From NCBI RefSeq assembly GCF_029227915.1, contig NC_079876.1, forward strand, positions 17,794,001 to 17,858,000: DNA of 64,000 bases, in the 5' to 3' direction. Under the pieces are notes generated by a model that made no database searches, was not told the DNA's origin, and saw nothing but the letters and a program-made list of their open reading frames with translations. The translations under genes were made by a program, and so were the position numbers. Each line of letters begins with the position of its first letter. Position 1 is the first letter of the stretch. The stretch is from Hydractinia symbiolongicarpus. Lineage: Eukaryota > Cnidaria > Hydrozoa > Anthoathecata > Hydractiniidae. This document shows, one piece after another, positions 1 through 11,490 of the stretch.

Positions 1-1158
1 GGAGGACAAATTTTATTTGACACTTAATGTTTTAAAGTTGTGAAGACACAAGGGAAGTGCATATAATACGAAAGATGCCCTTATTTTGATCGCGAAAGTA
101 CCTTACCTGCAATAACTCCAACAATTCTGCTGCCAGCGTCGGTGGTGTAAAGGTTAGCATTGTTGCTTTCCAAACAATAGGTCTGGTTTCGATTCCTGGC
201 CGACCCATTTGGCTGCTAGATATCATGTTCTAGTCTATTAAATTCAGTTCTTGTGGTTCCTACTTAAAAGATGATTAGGAGGACAATTTTTTTGTGACAC
301 TTAATGTTTTCAAGTTGTGAAGACACAAGGGAAATGCATATAATACGTCTATTAAATTCAGTTCTTGTGGTTCCTACTTAAAAGATGATTAGGAGGGCAA
401 TTTTTTTTTGACACTTAATGTTTTCAAGTTGTGAAGACACAAGGGAAATGCATATAATTCGAAAGATGCCCTTATTTTGATTGCGAAAGTACCTTACCTG
501 CAATAACTCCAACAATTCTGCTGCCAGCGTCGGTGGTGTAAAGGTTAGTATTGTTGCCTTCCAAGCAATAGATCCGGTTTCGATTCCTGGCCGACTCATT
601 CGGCTGCTAGGATTCATGTTCCAGCCTATTAAATTCAGTTCTTGTGGTTCCTATATAAAAGATGATTAGTTGTGAAGACACAAGGGAAATGCATATAATA
701 CGTCTATTAAATTCAGTTCTTGTGGTTCCTACTTAAAAGATGATTAGGAGGGCAATTTTTTTTTGACACTTAATGTTTTCAAGTTGTGAAGACACAAGGG
801 CAATGCATATAATTCGAAAGATGCCCTTTTTTTGATTGCGAAAGTACCTTACCTGCAATAACTCCAACAATTCTGCTGCCAGCGTCGGTGGTGTAAAGGT
901 TAGTATTGTTGCCTTCCAAGCAATAGATAAGGGTTCGATTCCCGGCTGACACATTTGGCCGCTAGATTTCATGTTCTAGTCTATTAAATTCAGTTCTTGT
1001 GGTTTCTACCTAAAAGATAATTAGCAGGACAAATTTTTTTTGACACTTATTGTTTTCAAGTTGTGAATACACAAGGGAAATGCATATAATACGAAAGATG
1101 CCCTTATTTTGATCGCGAAAGTACCTTACCTGTCACAACTCCAACAATTATGCTGTCA

Positions 1159-1230
1159 GCGTCGGTGGTGTAAAGGTTAGTATTGTTGCCTTCCAAGCAA
1201 TAGATCCGGGTTCGATTCCCAGTTGACGCA
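1159..1230 (+). tRNA. tRNA-Gly(TCC)-like copy, TTGACGC acceptor subtype
   Basis: A 72-nt copy with intact anticodon stem and loop (CTTCCAA, anticodon TCC). The 3' acceptor strand is TTGACGC, so two pairs with GCGTCGG become G-U wobbles. The T stem reads CCGGG/CCCAG, with one mismatch. The same subtype recurs in the other higher-order blocks at 2104-2175, 3681-3752 and 5258-5329. It may fold, but is probably a weak gene or pseudogene. Confidence 0.6.
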
Positions 1231-1435
1231 TTTGGCTGCTAGATGTCATGTTATAGTCTATTAAATTCTGTACGTGTGCGTTATCCTTTGTAGATGATTA
1301 GGAGGGCAACTTGTTTTTGCCAGCTAATGTTTTCAAGTTGTGCAGACATTAGGGAAATGCATATAATACGAAAGATGTCTTTACTTTGATCGCAAAAATA
1401 CCTTACCAGCGATAACTCCAACAATTCTGCTGTCA

Positions 1436-1507
1436 GCGTCGGTGGTGTAAAGGTTAGCATTGTTGCCTTCCAAACAATAGATCCGGGTTCGATTCCCGGC
1501 CGACGCA
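1436..1507 (+). tRNA. tRNA-Gly(TCC) copy, near intact
   Basis: All 72 positions match the local consensus except the base after the anticodon loop, which is A instead of G. This breaks the C-G pair closing the anticodon stem. Acceptor, D and T arms are intact and both Pol III promoter boxes are present. No run of four T follows the gene directly. Confidence 0.72.
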
Positions 1508-2380
1508 TTTGGCTGCTAGATTACATGTTCTAGTCTATTAATTTCAGTACGTGTGGTTTCTTCTTTGAAGATGATTAGGAGGACAAATTTTATTTGACAC
1601 TTAATGTTTTAAAGTTGTGAAGACACAAGGGAAGTGCATATAATACGAAAGATGCCCTTATTTTGATCGCGAAAGTACCTTACCTGCAATAACTCCAACA
1701 ATTCTGCTGCCAGCGTCGGTGGTGTAAAGGTTAGCATTGTTGCTTTCCAAACAATAGGTCTGGTTTCGATTCCTGGCCGACCCATTTGGCTGCTAGATTT
1801 CATGTTCTAGTCTATTAAATTCAGTTCTTGTGGTTCCTACTTAAAAGATGATTAGGAGGACAATTTTTTTGTGACACTTAATGTTTTCAAGTTGTGAAGA
1901 CACAAGGGAAATGCATATAATACGTCTATTAAATTCAGTTCTTGTGGTTCCTACTTAAAAGATGATTAGGAGGGCAATTTTTTTTTGACACTTAATGTTT
2001 TCAAGTTGTGAAGACACAAGGGAAATGCATATAATTCGAAAGATGCCCTTATTTTGATTGCGAAAGTACCTTACCTGTCACAACTCCAACAATTATGCTG
2101 TCAGCGTCGGTGGTGTAAAGGTTAGTATTGTTGCCTTCCAAGCAATAGATCCGGGTTCGATTCCCAGTTGACGCATTTGGCTGCTAGATGTCATGTTATA
2201 GTCTATTAAATTCTGTACGTGTGCGTTATCCTTTGTAGATGATTAGGAGGGCAACTTGTTTTTGCCAGCTAATGTTTTCAAGTTGTGCAGACATTAGGGA
2301 AATGCATATAATACGAAAGATGTCTTTACTTTGATCGCAAAAATACCTTACCAGCGATAACTCCAACAATTCTGCTGTCA

Positions 2381-2452
2381 GCGTCGGTGGTGTAAAGGTT
2401 AGCATTGTTGCCTTCCAAACAATAGATCCGGGTTCGATTCCCGGCCGACGCA
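2381..2452 (+). tRNA. tRNA-Gly(TCC) copy, near intact
   Basis: Same sequence and same anticodon-stem G to A change as the copy at 1436, carried in the 945-bp higher-order block. Confidence 0.7.
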
Positions 2453-3957
2453 TTTGGCTGCTAGATTACATGTTCTAGTCTATTAATTTCAGTACGTGTG
2501 GTTTCTTCTTTGAAGATGATTAGGAGGACAAATTTTATTTGACACTTAATGTTTTAAAGTTGTGAAGACACAAGGGAAGTGCATATAATACGAAAGATGC
2601 CCTTATTTTGATCGCGAAAGTACCTTACCTGCAATAACTCCAACAATTCTGCTGCCAGCGTCGGTGGTGTAAAGGTTAGCATTGTTGCTTTCCAAACAAT
2701 AGGTCTGGTTTCGATTCCTGGCCGACCCATTTGGCTGCTAGATTTCATGTTCTAGTCTATTAAATTCAGTTCTTGTGGTTCCTACTTAAAAGATGATTAG
2801 GAGGACAATTTTTTTGTGACACTTAATGTTTTCAAGTTGTGAAGACACAAGGGAAATGCATATAATACGTCTATTAAATTCAGTTCTTGTGGTTCCTACT
2901 TAAAAGATGATTAGGAGGGCAATTTTTTTTTGACACTTAATGTTTTCAAGTTGTGAAGACACAAAGGAAATGCATATAATTCGAAAGATGCCCTTATTTT
3001 GATTGCGAAAGTACCTTACCTGCAATAACTCCAACAATTCTGCTGCCAGCGTCGGTGGTGTAAAGGTTAGTATTGTTGCCTTCCAAGCAATAGATCCGGT
3101 TTCGATTCCTGGCCGACTCATTCGGCTGCTAGGATTCATGTTCCAGCCTATTAAATTCAGTTCTTGTGGTTCCTATATAAAAGATGATTAGTTGTGAAGA
3201 CACAAGGGAAATGCATATAATACGTCTATTAAATTCAGTTGTTGTGGTTCCTACTTAAAAGATGATTAGGAGGGCAATTTTTTTTTGACACTTAATGTTT
3301 TCAAGTTGTGAAGACACAAGGGCAATGCATATAATTCGAAAGATGCCCTTTTTTTGATTGCGAAAGTACCTTACCTGCAATAACTCCAACAATTCTGCTG
3401 CCAGCGTCGGTGGTGTAAAGGTTAGTATTGTTGCCTTCCAAGCAATAGATAAGGGTTCAATTCCCGGCTGACACATTTGGTCGCTAGATTTCATGTTCTA
3501 GTCTATTAAATTCAGTTCTTGTGGTTTCTACCTAAAAGATAATTAGCAGGACAAATTTTTTTTGACACTTAATGTTTTCAAGTTGTGAATACACAAGGGA
3601 AATGCATATAATACGAAAGATGCCCTTATTTTGATCGCGAAAGTACCTTACCTGTCACAACTCCAACAATTATGCTGTCAGCGTCGGTGGTGTAAAGGTT
3701 AGTATTGTTGCCTTCCAAGCAATAGATCCGGGTTCGATTCCCAGTTGACGCATTTGGCTGCTAGATGTGATGTTATAGTCTATTAAATTCTGTACGTGTG
3801 CGTTATCCTTTGTAGATGATTAGGAGGGCAACTTGTTTTTGCCAGCTAATGTTTTCAAGTTGTGCAGACATTAGGGAAATGCATATAATACGAAAGATGT
3901 CTTTACTTTGATCGCAAAAATACCTTACCAGCGATAACTCCAACAATTCTGCTGTCA

Positions 3958-4029
3958 GCGTCGGTGGTGTAAAGGTTAGCATTGTTGCCTTCCAAACAAT
4001 AGATCCGGGCTCGATTCCCGGCCGACGCA
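3958..4029 (+). tRNA. tRNA-Gly(TCC) copy, box B changed
   Basis: Equivalent of the copy at 1436 in the third block. It has the anticodon-stem G to A change and also a T to C change at the first base of the T loop (GGGCTCG instead of GGGTTCG). This alters the usually invariant TTC of box B, so this copy is more likely inactive. Confidence 0.65.
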
Positions 4030-5534
4030 TTTGGCTGCTAGATTACATGTTCTAGTCTATTAATTTCAGTACGTGTGGTTTCTTCTTTGAAGATGATTAG
4101 GAGGACAAATTTTATTTGACACTTAATGTTTTAAAGTTGTGAAGACACAAGGGAAGTGCATATAATACGAAAGATGCCCTTATTTTGATCGCGAAAGTAC
4201 CTTACCTGCAATAACTCCAACAATTCTGCTGCCAGCGTCGGTGGTGTAAAGGTTAGCATTGTTGCTTTCCAAACAATAGGTCTGGTTTCGATTCCTGGCC
4301 GACCCATTTGGCTGCTAGATTTCATGTTCTAGTCTATTAAATTCAGTTCTTGTGGTTCCTACTTAAAAGATGATTAGGAGGACAATTTTTTTGTGACACT
4401 TAATGTTTTCAAGTTGTGAAGACACAAGGGAAATGCATATAATACGTCTATTAAATTCAGTTCTTGTGGTTCCTACTTAAAAGATGATTAGGAGGGCAAT
4501 TTTTTTTTGACACTTAATGTTTTCAAGTTGTGAAGACACAAAGGAAATGCATATAATTCGAAAGATGCCCTTATTTTGATTGCGAAAGTACCTTACCTGC
4601 AATAACTCCAACAATTCTGCTGCCAGCGTCGGTGGTGTAAAGGTTAGTATTGTTGCCTTCCAAGCAATAGATCCGGTTTCGATTCCTGGCCGACTCATTC
4701 GGCTGCTAGGATTCATGTTGCAGCCTATTAAATTCAGTTCTTGTGGTTCCTATATAAAAGATGATTAGTTGTGAAGACACAAGAGAAATGCATATACTAC
4801 GTCTATTAAATTCAGTTCTTGTGGTTCCTACTTAAAAGATGATTAGGAGGGCAATTTTTTTTTGACACTTAATGTTTTCAAGTTGTGAAGACACAAGGGA
4901 AATGCATATAATTCGAAAGATGCCCTTATTTTGATTGCGAAAGTACCTTACCTGCAATAACTCCAACAATTCTGCTGCCAGCGTCGGTGGTGTAAAGGTT
5001 AGTATTGTTGCCTTCCAAGCAATAGATAAGGGTTCGATTCCCGGCTGACACATTTGGCCGCTAGATTTCATGTTCTAGTCTATTAAATTCAGTTCTTGTG
5101 GTTTCTACCAAAAAGATAATTAGCTGGACAAATTTTTTTTGACACTTAATGTTTTCAAGTTGTGAATACACAAGGGAAATGCATATAATACGAATGATGC
5201 CCTTATTTTGATCGCGAAAGTACCTTACCTGTCACAACTCCAACAATTATGCTGTCAGCGTCGGTGGTGTAAAGGTTAGTATTGTTGCCTTCCAAGCAAT
5301 AGATCCGGGTTCGATTCCCAGTTGACGCATTTGGCTGCTAGATGTGATGTTATAGTCTATTAAATTCTGTACGTGTGCGTTATCCTTTGTAGATGATTAG
5401 GAGGGCAACTTGTTTTTGCCAGCTAATGTTCTCAAGTTGTGCAGACATTAGGGAAATGCATATAATACGAAAGATGTCTTTACTTTGATCGCAAAAATAC
5501 CTTACCAGCGATAACTCCAACAATTCTGCTGTCA

Positions 5535-5606
5535 GCGTCGGTGGTGTAAAGGTTAGCATTGTTGCCTTCCAAACAATAGATCCGGGTTCGATTCCCGGCC
5601 GACGCA
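5535..5606 (+). tRNA. tRNA-Gly(TCC) copy, near intact
   Basis: Equivalent of the copy at 1436 in the fourth higher-order block, with the same single change at the anticodon-stem closing pair and all other arms intact. Confidence 0.7.
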
Positions 5607-5811
5607 TTTGGCTGCTAGATTACATGTTCTAGTCTATTAATTTCTGTACGTGTGCGTTATCCTTTGTAGATGGTTAGGAGGGCAACTTGTTTTTGCCAGC
5701 TAATGTCTTCAAGTTGTGAAGACATTAGGGAAATGCATATAATATGAAAGATGTCTTTACTTTGATCGCGAAAATACCTTACCAGCGATAACTCCAACAA
5801 TTCTGCTGAAA

Positions 5812-5883
5812 GCGTCGGTGGTGTAAAGGTTAGCATTGTTGCCTTCCATGCAATAGATCCGGGTTCGATTCCCGGCCGACGCA
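5812..5883 (+). tRNA. Best preserved tRNA-Gly(TCC) copy
   Basis: All four stems pair as expected for tRNA-Gly. The acceptor is GCGTCGG/CCGACGC, the anticodon stem GTTGC/GCAAT and the T stem CCGGG/CCCGG. The only departure from the array consensus is the last base of the anticodon loop (T for A), which breaks no pair. The anticodon TCC is at 5845-5847, and boxes A and B are intact. Of the copies I inspected this is the best candidate for a working gene. The first T run long enough to stop Pol III is at 5964-5971, about 80 bases past the tRNA end, so a primary transcript could carry a long 3' trailer. Confidence 0.82.
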
Positions 5884-5891
5884 TTTGGCTG

Positions 5892-5909
5892 CTAGATTAC
5901 ATGTTCTAG
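5892..5909 (+). promoter_or_regulatory. Conserved imperfect palindrome 3' of the tRNA
   Basis: CTAGA and TCTAG arms flank an 8-base centre that itself contains ACATGT. It sits 8 bases after the tRNA 3' end. Most array units keep it with small variants of the centre (TTTCATGT, TTTGATGT, TTACATGT). Its role is unknown: it could be a 3' processing or stability hairpin in a read-through transcript, or a protein site. Confidence 0.5.
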
Positions 5910-5963
5910 TCTATTAAATTCCGTACGTGTGGTTTCTACTTTAAGAGTGATTAGGAGGGCAAA

Positions 5964-5971
5964 TTTTTTTT
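5964..5971 (+). terminator. Candidate Pol III terminator (T8)
   Basis: This is the first run of four or more T downstream of the tRNA copy at 5812-5883. An equivalent T6-T9 tract sits at the same place in most units, about 80-90 bases past the tRNA. Pol III stops at T4 or longer, so this is the predicted transcript end. Confidence 0.45.
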
Positions 5972-6365
5972 GACACTTAATGTTTTCAAGTTGTGAATAC
6001 ACAAGGGAAATGCATATAATACGAAAGATTCCCTTATTTTGATCGCGAAAGTACCTTACCTGTCACAACTCCAACAATTATGCTGTCAGCGTCGGTGGTG
6101 TAAAGGTTAGTATTGTTGCCTTCCGAGCAAGTGATCCGGGTTCGATTCCCGGCCGTCGCATTTGGCTGTTAGATTTCATGTTCTAGTCTATTAAATTCAG
6201 TTCTTGTGGTTCCTACTTAGAAGATGATTAGGAGGACAAATTTTTTTTGACACTTAATGTTTTCAAGTTTAGAAGACACAAGGTAAATGCATATAATACG
6301 AAAGATGTACTTACTTTGATCGCGAAAATACCTTACCTGCAATAACTCCAACAATTCTGCTGTCA

Positions 6366-6437
6366 GTGTCGGTGGTGTAAAGGTTAGCATTGTTGCCTTC
6401 CAAGCAATAGATCCGGGTTCGATTCCCGGCGGACGCA
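6366..6437 (+). tRNA. tRNA-Gly(TCC)-like copy, acceptor damaged
   Basis: The anticodon, D and T arms match consensus and the loop CTTCCAA is intact. The acceptor is GTGTCGG/CGGACGC, with one G-G mismatch and one wobble. Probably decaying. Confidence 0.6.
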
Positions 6438-9160
6438 TTTGGCCGCTAGATTACATGTTCTAGTCTATTAAATTCCGTACGTTTGGTTTCTGCTTTGAAG
6501 GTGATTAGGAGGGCAATTTTTTTTGGACAGTTAATGTTTTCAAGTTGTGAAGACACAAAAGAAATGCATGTAATACGAAAGATGCCCTTATCTTGATTTC
6601 GAAAGTACCTTACCTGCAATAACGCCTACAATTCTGCTGCCACCGGCGGTGGTGTAAAGGTTAGTATTGTTGCCTTCCAAGCAATAGATCCGGTTTCGAT
6701 TCCGGCCGACCCATCTGGCTGCTAGATTTGATATTCTAGTCTATTAAATTGTGTACGTGTGGGTTCTCCTTTGAAGATGGTTCTCGGAGGGCAACTTTAT
6801 TTGGCCAGCTAATGTTTTAAAGTTGTGCAGACACAAAGGAAATGCATATTATACGAAAGATGTCCTTACTTTGATCGCGAAAATACCTTACCTGCAATAA
6901 CTCCAACAATTCTGCTGTCAGCTTCGGTGGTTTAAAGGTTAGCATTGTGGCCTTCCAAGCAATAGATCCGGGTTCGATTCCCGGCGGACGCATTTGGCCG
7001 CTATATTACATGTTCTAGTCTATTAATTTCCGTACGTGTGGTTTCTGCTTTGAAGGTGATTAGGAGGGGAAATTTTGTTTGGACAGTTAATGTTTTAAAG
7101 TTGTGAAAACACAAGGGAAGTGCATATAATACGAAAGATGCCCTTATTTTGATCGCAACAGTACCTTACCTGTAATAACTCCAACAATTGTGCTGTCAGC
7201 GTCGGTGGTGTAAAGGTTAGTATTGTTGCATTCCGAGCAATAGATCCGGGTTCGATTCCCGGCGGACGCATTTGGCCGCTATATTACATGTTCTAGTCTA
7301 TTAAATTCCGTACGTTTGGTTCCTGCTTTGAAGGTGATTAGGAGGGCAAATTTTTTTGGTCAGTTAATGTTTTCAAGTTGTGAAGACACAAAAGAAATGC
7401 ATGTAACACGAAAGATGCCCTTATCTTGATCTCGAAAGTACCTTACCTGCAATAACGCCAACAATTCTGCTGCCACCGGCAGTGGTGTAAAGGTTAGTAT
7501 TGTTGCCTTCCAAGCAATAGATCCGGTTTCCATTCCGGCCGACCCATCTGGCTGCTAGATTTGATATTCTAGTCTATTAAATTGTGTACGTGTGGGTTCT
7601 CCTTTGAAGATGGTTCTCGGAGGGCAACTTGTTTTGGCCAGCTAATGTTTTAAAGTTGTGCAGACACAAGGGAAGTGCATATAATACGAAAAATGTCCTT
7701 ACTTTGATCGCGAAAATACCTTACCTGCAATAACTCCAACAATTCTGCTGTCAGCTTCGGTGGTTTAAAGGTTAGCATTGTTGCCTTCCAAGCAATAGAT
7801 CCGGGTTCGAATCCCGGCGGAAGCATTTGGCCGCTATATTACATGTTCTAGTCTATTAAATTCCGTACGTGTGGTTTCTGCTTTGAAGGTGATTAGGAGG
7901 GGAAATTTTGTTTGGACAGTTAATGTTTTCAAGTTGTGAAAACACAAGGGAAGTGCATATAATACGAAAGATGCCCTTATTTTAATCGCGAAAGTACCTT
8001 ACCTGCAATAACGCCAACACTTCTGCTGCCACCGACGGTGGTGTGAAGGTTAGTATTGTTGCCTTCCAAGCAATAGATCCGGTTTCGATTCCGGCCAACC
8101 CATTTGGCTGCTAGATTTGATGTTCTAGTCTATTAAATTGTGTACGTGTGGGTTCTCCTTTAAAGATGATTAGGAGGACAAATTTTTTTTGACACTTATT
8201 GTTTACAAGTTGTGAAGACACAAGGGAAATGCATATAATTCTAAAGATGCCCTTATTTTGATCGCGAAAGTACCTTACCTGTAATAACTCCAACAATTAT
8301 GCTGTCAGCGTCGGTGGTGTAAAGGTTAGTATTGTTGCATTCCGAGCAATAGATACGGGTTCGATTCCCGGCCGATGATTATAGATTATAGATTACATGT
8401 TCTAGTCTATTAAATGGAGTACGTGTCGTTCTACTTTGAAGATGATTAGGAGGGCAAATTTTGTTTGGACAGTTAATGTTTTCAAGTTGTGAAGACACAA
8501 GGGAAATGCATATTATACGAAAGAAGCCCTTATTTTGATCGCGAAAATTCCTTACCTGCAATACCTACAACAATTCTGCTGTTAGCGTCGGTGGTGTAAA
8601 AGTTAACATTTTTGTCTTCCAACAATAGATCCTGGTTCACTTCCCAGTTGACGCATTTGGCTACTAGATTTGATGTTCTAGTCTATTAAATTCAGTTCTT
8701 GTGGTTCCTACTTAAAAGATGATTAGAAGGACAAATTTTTTTTGACAGTTAATGCTTTCAAGTTGTGAAGACACAAGGGAAATGCATATAATACGAAGGA
8801 TGCCCTTATTTTGATCACGAAAGTGCCTTACCTGCAATACCTCCAACAATTCTGCTGTCAGCGTCGGTGTGTAAAAGTTAACATTTTTGTCTTCCAAGCA
8901 ATAGATCCTGGTTCACTTCCCAGTTGACGCATTTGGCTGCTAGATATGATGTTCTAGTCTATTAAATTCTGTACGTGTGGGTTCTCCTTTGAAGATGATT
9001 AGGAGGGCAACTTGTTTTTGCCAACTAATGTTTTCAAGTTGTGAAGACATTAGGGAAATGCATATAATATGAAAGAAGCCCTTATTTTGATCGCGAAAAA
9101 ACCTTACCTGCAATACCTCCAACAATTCCGCTGTCAGCGTCGGTGGTGTAAAAGTTAACA

Positions 9161-9167
9161 TTTTTTT
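9161..9167 (+). terminator. T7 run inside a tRNA-like sequence
   Basis: Seven T interrupt the tRNA-like sequence between the D arm and the anticodon stem (AACA, T run, GTCTTCC). A whole subfamily of units has TTTTT at this point. A Pol III transcript started at the tRNA box A should end here, before the anticodon. Confidence 0.5.
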
Positions 9168-10248
9168 GTCTTCCAAGAAATAGATCCTGGTTCACTTCCC
9201 AGTTGACGCATTTGGCTGCTAGATTTGATGTTCTAGTCTATTAAATTCTGTACGTGTGGGTTCTCCTTTGAAGATGATTAGGAGGATAAATTTTTTTTGA
9301 CACTTAATGTTTTCAAGTTGTGAAGACATTAGGGAAATGCATATAATACGAAAGATTCCTTTATTTTGATCGCGAAAGTACCTTACCTGTAATAACTTCA
9401 ACAATTCTTCTGTCAGCGTCAGTGGTGTAAAGGTTAGCATTGTTGCCTTCCAAGCAATAGAACCGGGTTCAAATTCCCGGCCGACGCATTTCGCTGCTAG
9501 ATTACATGTTCTAGTCTATTAAATTCTGTACGTGTCGTTTCTACCTTGAAGGTGATTAGCAGGGCAAGTTTTGTTTGGACAGTTAATGCTTTCATGTTTT
9601 GAAGACACAAGGGAAATGCATATAATACGATGAATGCCCTTATTTTGATCGCAAAAGTGCCTTACCTGCAATACCTCCAACAATTCGGCTGTCAGCGTCG
9701 GTGGTGTAAAAGTTAACATTTTTGTCTTCCAAGCAATAGATCCTGGTTCACTTCCCAGTTGACGCATTTGGCTGCTAGATATGATGTTCTAGTCTATTAA
9801 ATTCTGTACGTGTGGGTTCTCCCTTGAAGATGATTAGGAGGATAAATTTGTTTGGACAGTTAATGTTTTCAAGTTGTTAAGACACAAGGGAAATTCATAT
9901 AATACGAAAGAAGCCCTTATTTTGATTGCGAAAATACCTTACCTGCAATACCTCCAACAATTCTGCTGTCAGCGTCGGTGTTGCAAAAGTTAACATTTTT
10001 GTCTTCCAAGCAATAGATCCTGGTTTACTTCCCAGTTGACGCATTTGGCTGCTATATTTGATGTTCTAGTCTATTAAATTTTGTACGTGTGGGTTCTCCT
10101 TTGAAGATGATTAGGAGGATAAATTTTTTTTGACACTTAAGTTTTTCAAGTTGTGAAGACATTAGGGAAATGCATATAATACGAAAGATGTCCTTACTTT
10201 GATCGCGAAAGTACCTTACCTGCAATAACTCCAACAATTCTGCTGTCA

Positions 10249-10320
10249 GTGTCGGTGGTGTAAAGGTTAGCATTGTTGCCTTCCAAGCAATAGATCCTGG
10301 TTCGATTCCCGGCCGACGCA
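10249..10320 (+). tRNA. tRNA-Gly(TCC)-like copy
   Basis: Anticodon arm and loop are intact. The T stem has one mismatch (CCTGG/CCCGG) and the acceptor starts GTG instead of GCG, giving a wobble. One of the better copies in the 6-12 kb part of the array. Confidence 0.62.
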
Positions 10321-10869
10321 TTTGGCTGCTAGATTACATGTTCTAGTCTATTAAATTGAGTACGTCTCGTTTCTACTTTGAAGGTGATTAGGAGGGCAAA
10401 TTTTGTTTGGACAGTTAATGTTTTCAAGTTGTAAAGACACAAGGGAAATGCATATAATGCAAAAGAAGCCCTTATTTTGATCGCGAAAATACCTTACCTG
10501 CAATACCTCCAACAATTCTGCTGTCAGCGTCGGTGGTGTAAAAGTTAACATTTTTGTCTTCCAAGAAATAGATCCTGGTTCACTTCCCAGTTGACGCATT
10601 TGGCTGCTAGATTTGATGTTCCAGACTATCAAATTCTGTACGTGTGGGTTCTCCTTTGAAGATGATTAGGAGGATAAATTTTTTTTGGCACTTAATGTTT
10701 TCAAGTTGTGAAGACACAAGGGAAATGCATATAATGCGAAAGATGTCCTTATTTTGATCATGAAAGTACCTTACCGGTAATAACTCTAACATTTCTGCTC
10801 TCGGCGTCAGTGGTGTAAAGTTTAGCATTTTTGTCTTCCAAGCAATAGATCCTGGTTCAATTACAAGTT

Positions 10870-11490
10870 GATGCATTTTCCTTCTAGATTTCATGAACTA
10901 GTCCATTAAATACAGTTCATGTGGTTTCTACTTTGAAGATGATTAGAAAGGCAAATTATGTTGGAGAGTTAATGTTTTCAAGTTGTGAAGACACAATGGA
11001 AACGCATATAATACAAAAGATGCCTTTTTTTTGATCGCTAAAGTACCTTACCTGTAATAACTTCAAAAACTCTGCTGAAAGAGTCGGCCGTGAAAAGGTT
11101 AGCCTTGTTGCCTTCCAAGCATTAGAGTTCGATTCCTGCCCGACGCAGTTGTTCGCATTTGTTTCAATTCCCAGTTGACACATTTTTCTTCTAGATTTCA
11201 TGTTTTAGTCTATTAATTTCAGTACGTTTGGTTTCTACTTTGAAGATGATTTGGAGAGCTAATGTTTTTGGAGATTTAATGTTCCAAATTGTGAAGACAC
11301 AATGGAAATGCATATAATACGAAAGATGTCCTTGTTTTGATCGTAAGAGTGCCTTACCTGTAATAACACCAACATTTCTGCTGTCAGCGTCGGTGGTGTA
11401 AAGGTTAACTTTGTTGCCTTCCAAGCAATAGATCCGGGTTATATTTCCGGTGGACGCGTTTAGCTGCTAGATTTCATGTTCCAGTCTATT
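10870..11490 (+). repeat. Duplicated array segment (partner at ~15,066-15,687)
   Basis: About 620 bp are repeated almost base for base 4,196 bp downstream at about 15,066-15,687. The shared block includes a shortened unit where the tRNA 3' part is replaced by GACGCAGTTGTTCGC-type sequence. The two copies straddle the + strand retroelement and the inverted block. Confidence 0.8.

Larger units (their letters stand above)
1..5640 (+). repeat. Higher-order repeat (1,577 bp and a 945-bp deletion form)
   Basis: Nearly identical blocks start at 1, 1578, 2523 and 4100, so the periods are 1577, 945 and 1577 bp. A 1,577-bp block holds five 277-bp units plus two short units (together about 190 bp) that lack the tRNA part; in these, the sequence jumps from ...ATAATACG straight to TCTATTAAATTC. 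The 945-bp block has three full units and one short one, as expected from an internal deletion of 632 bp by misaligned recombination. The blocks differ at only scattered bases, which indicates recent amplification. The last block diverges near 5,640. Confidence 0.9.
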
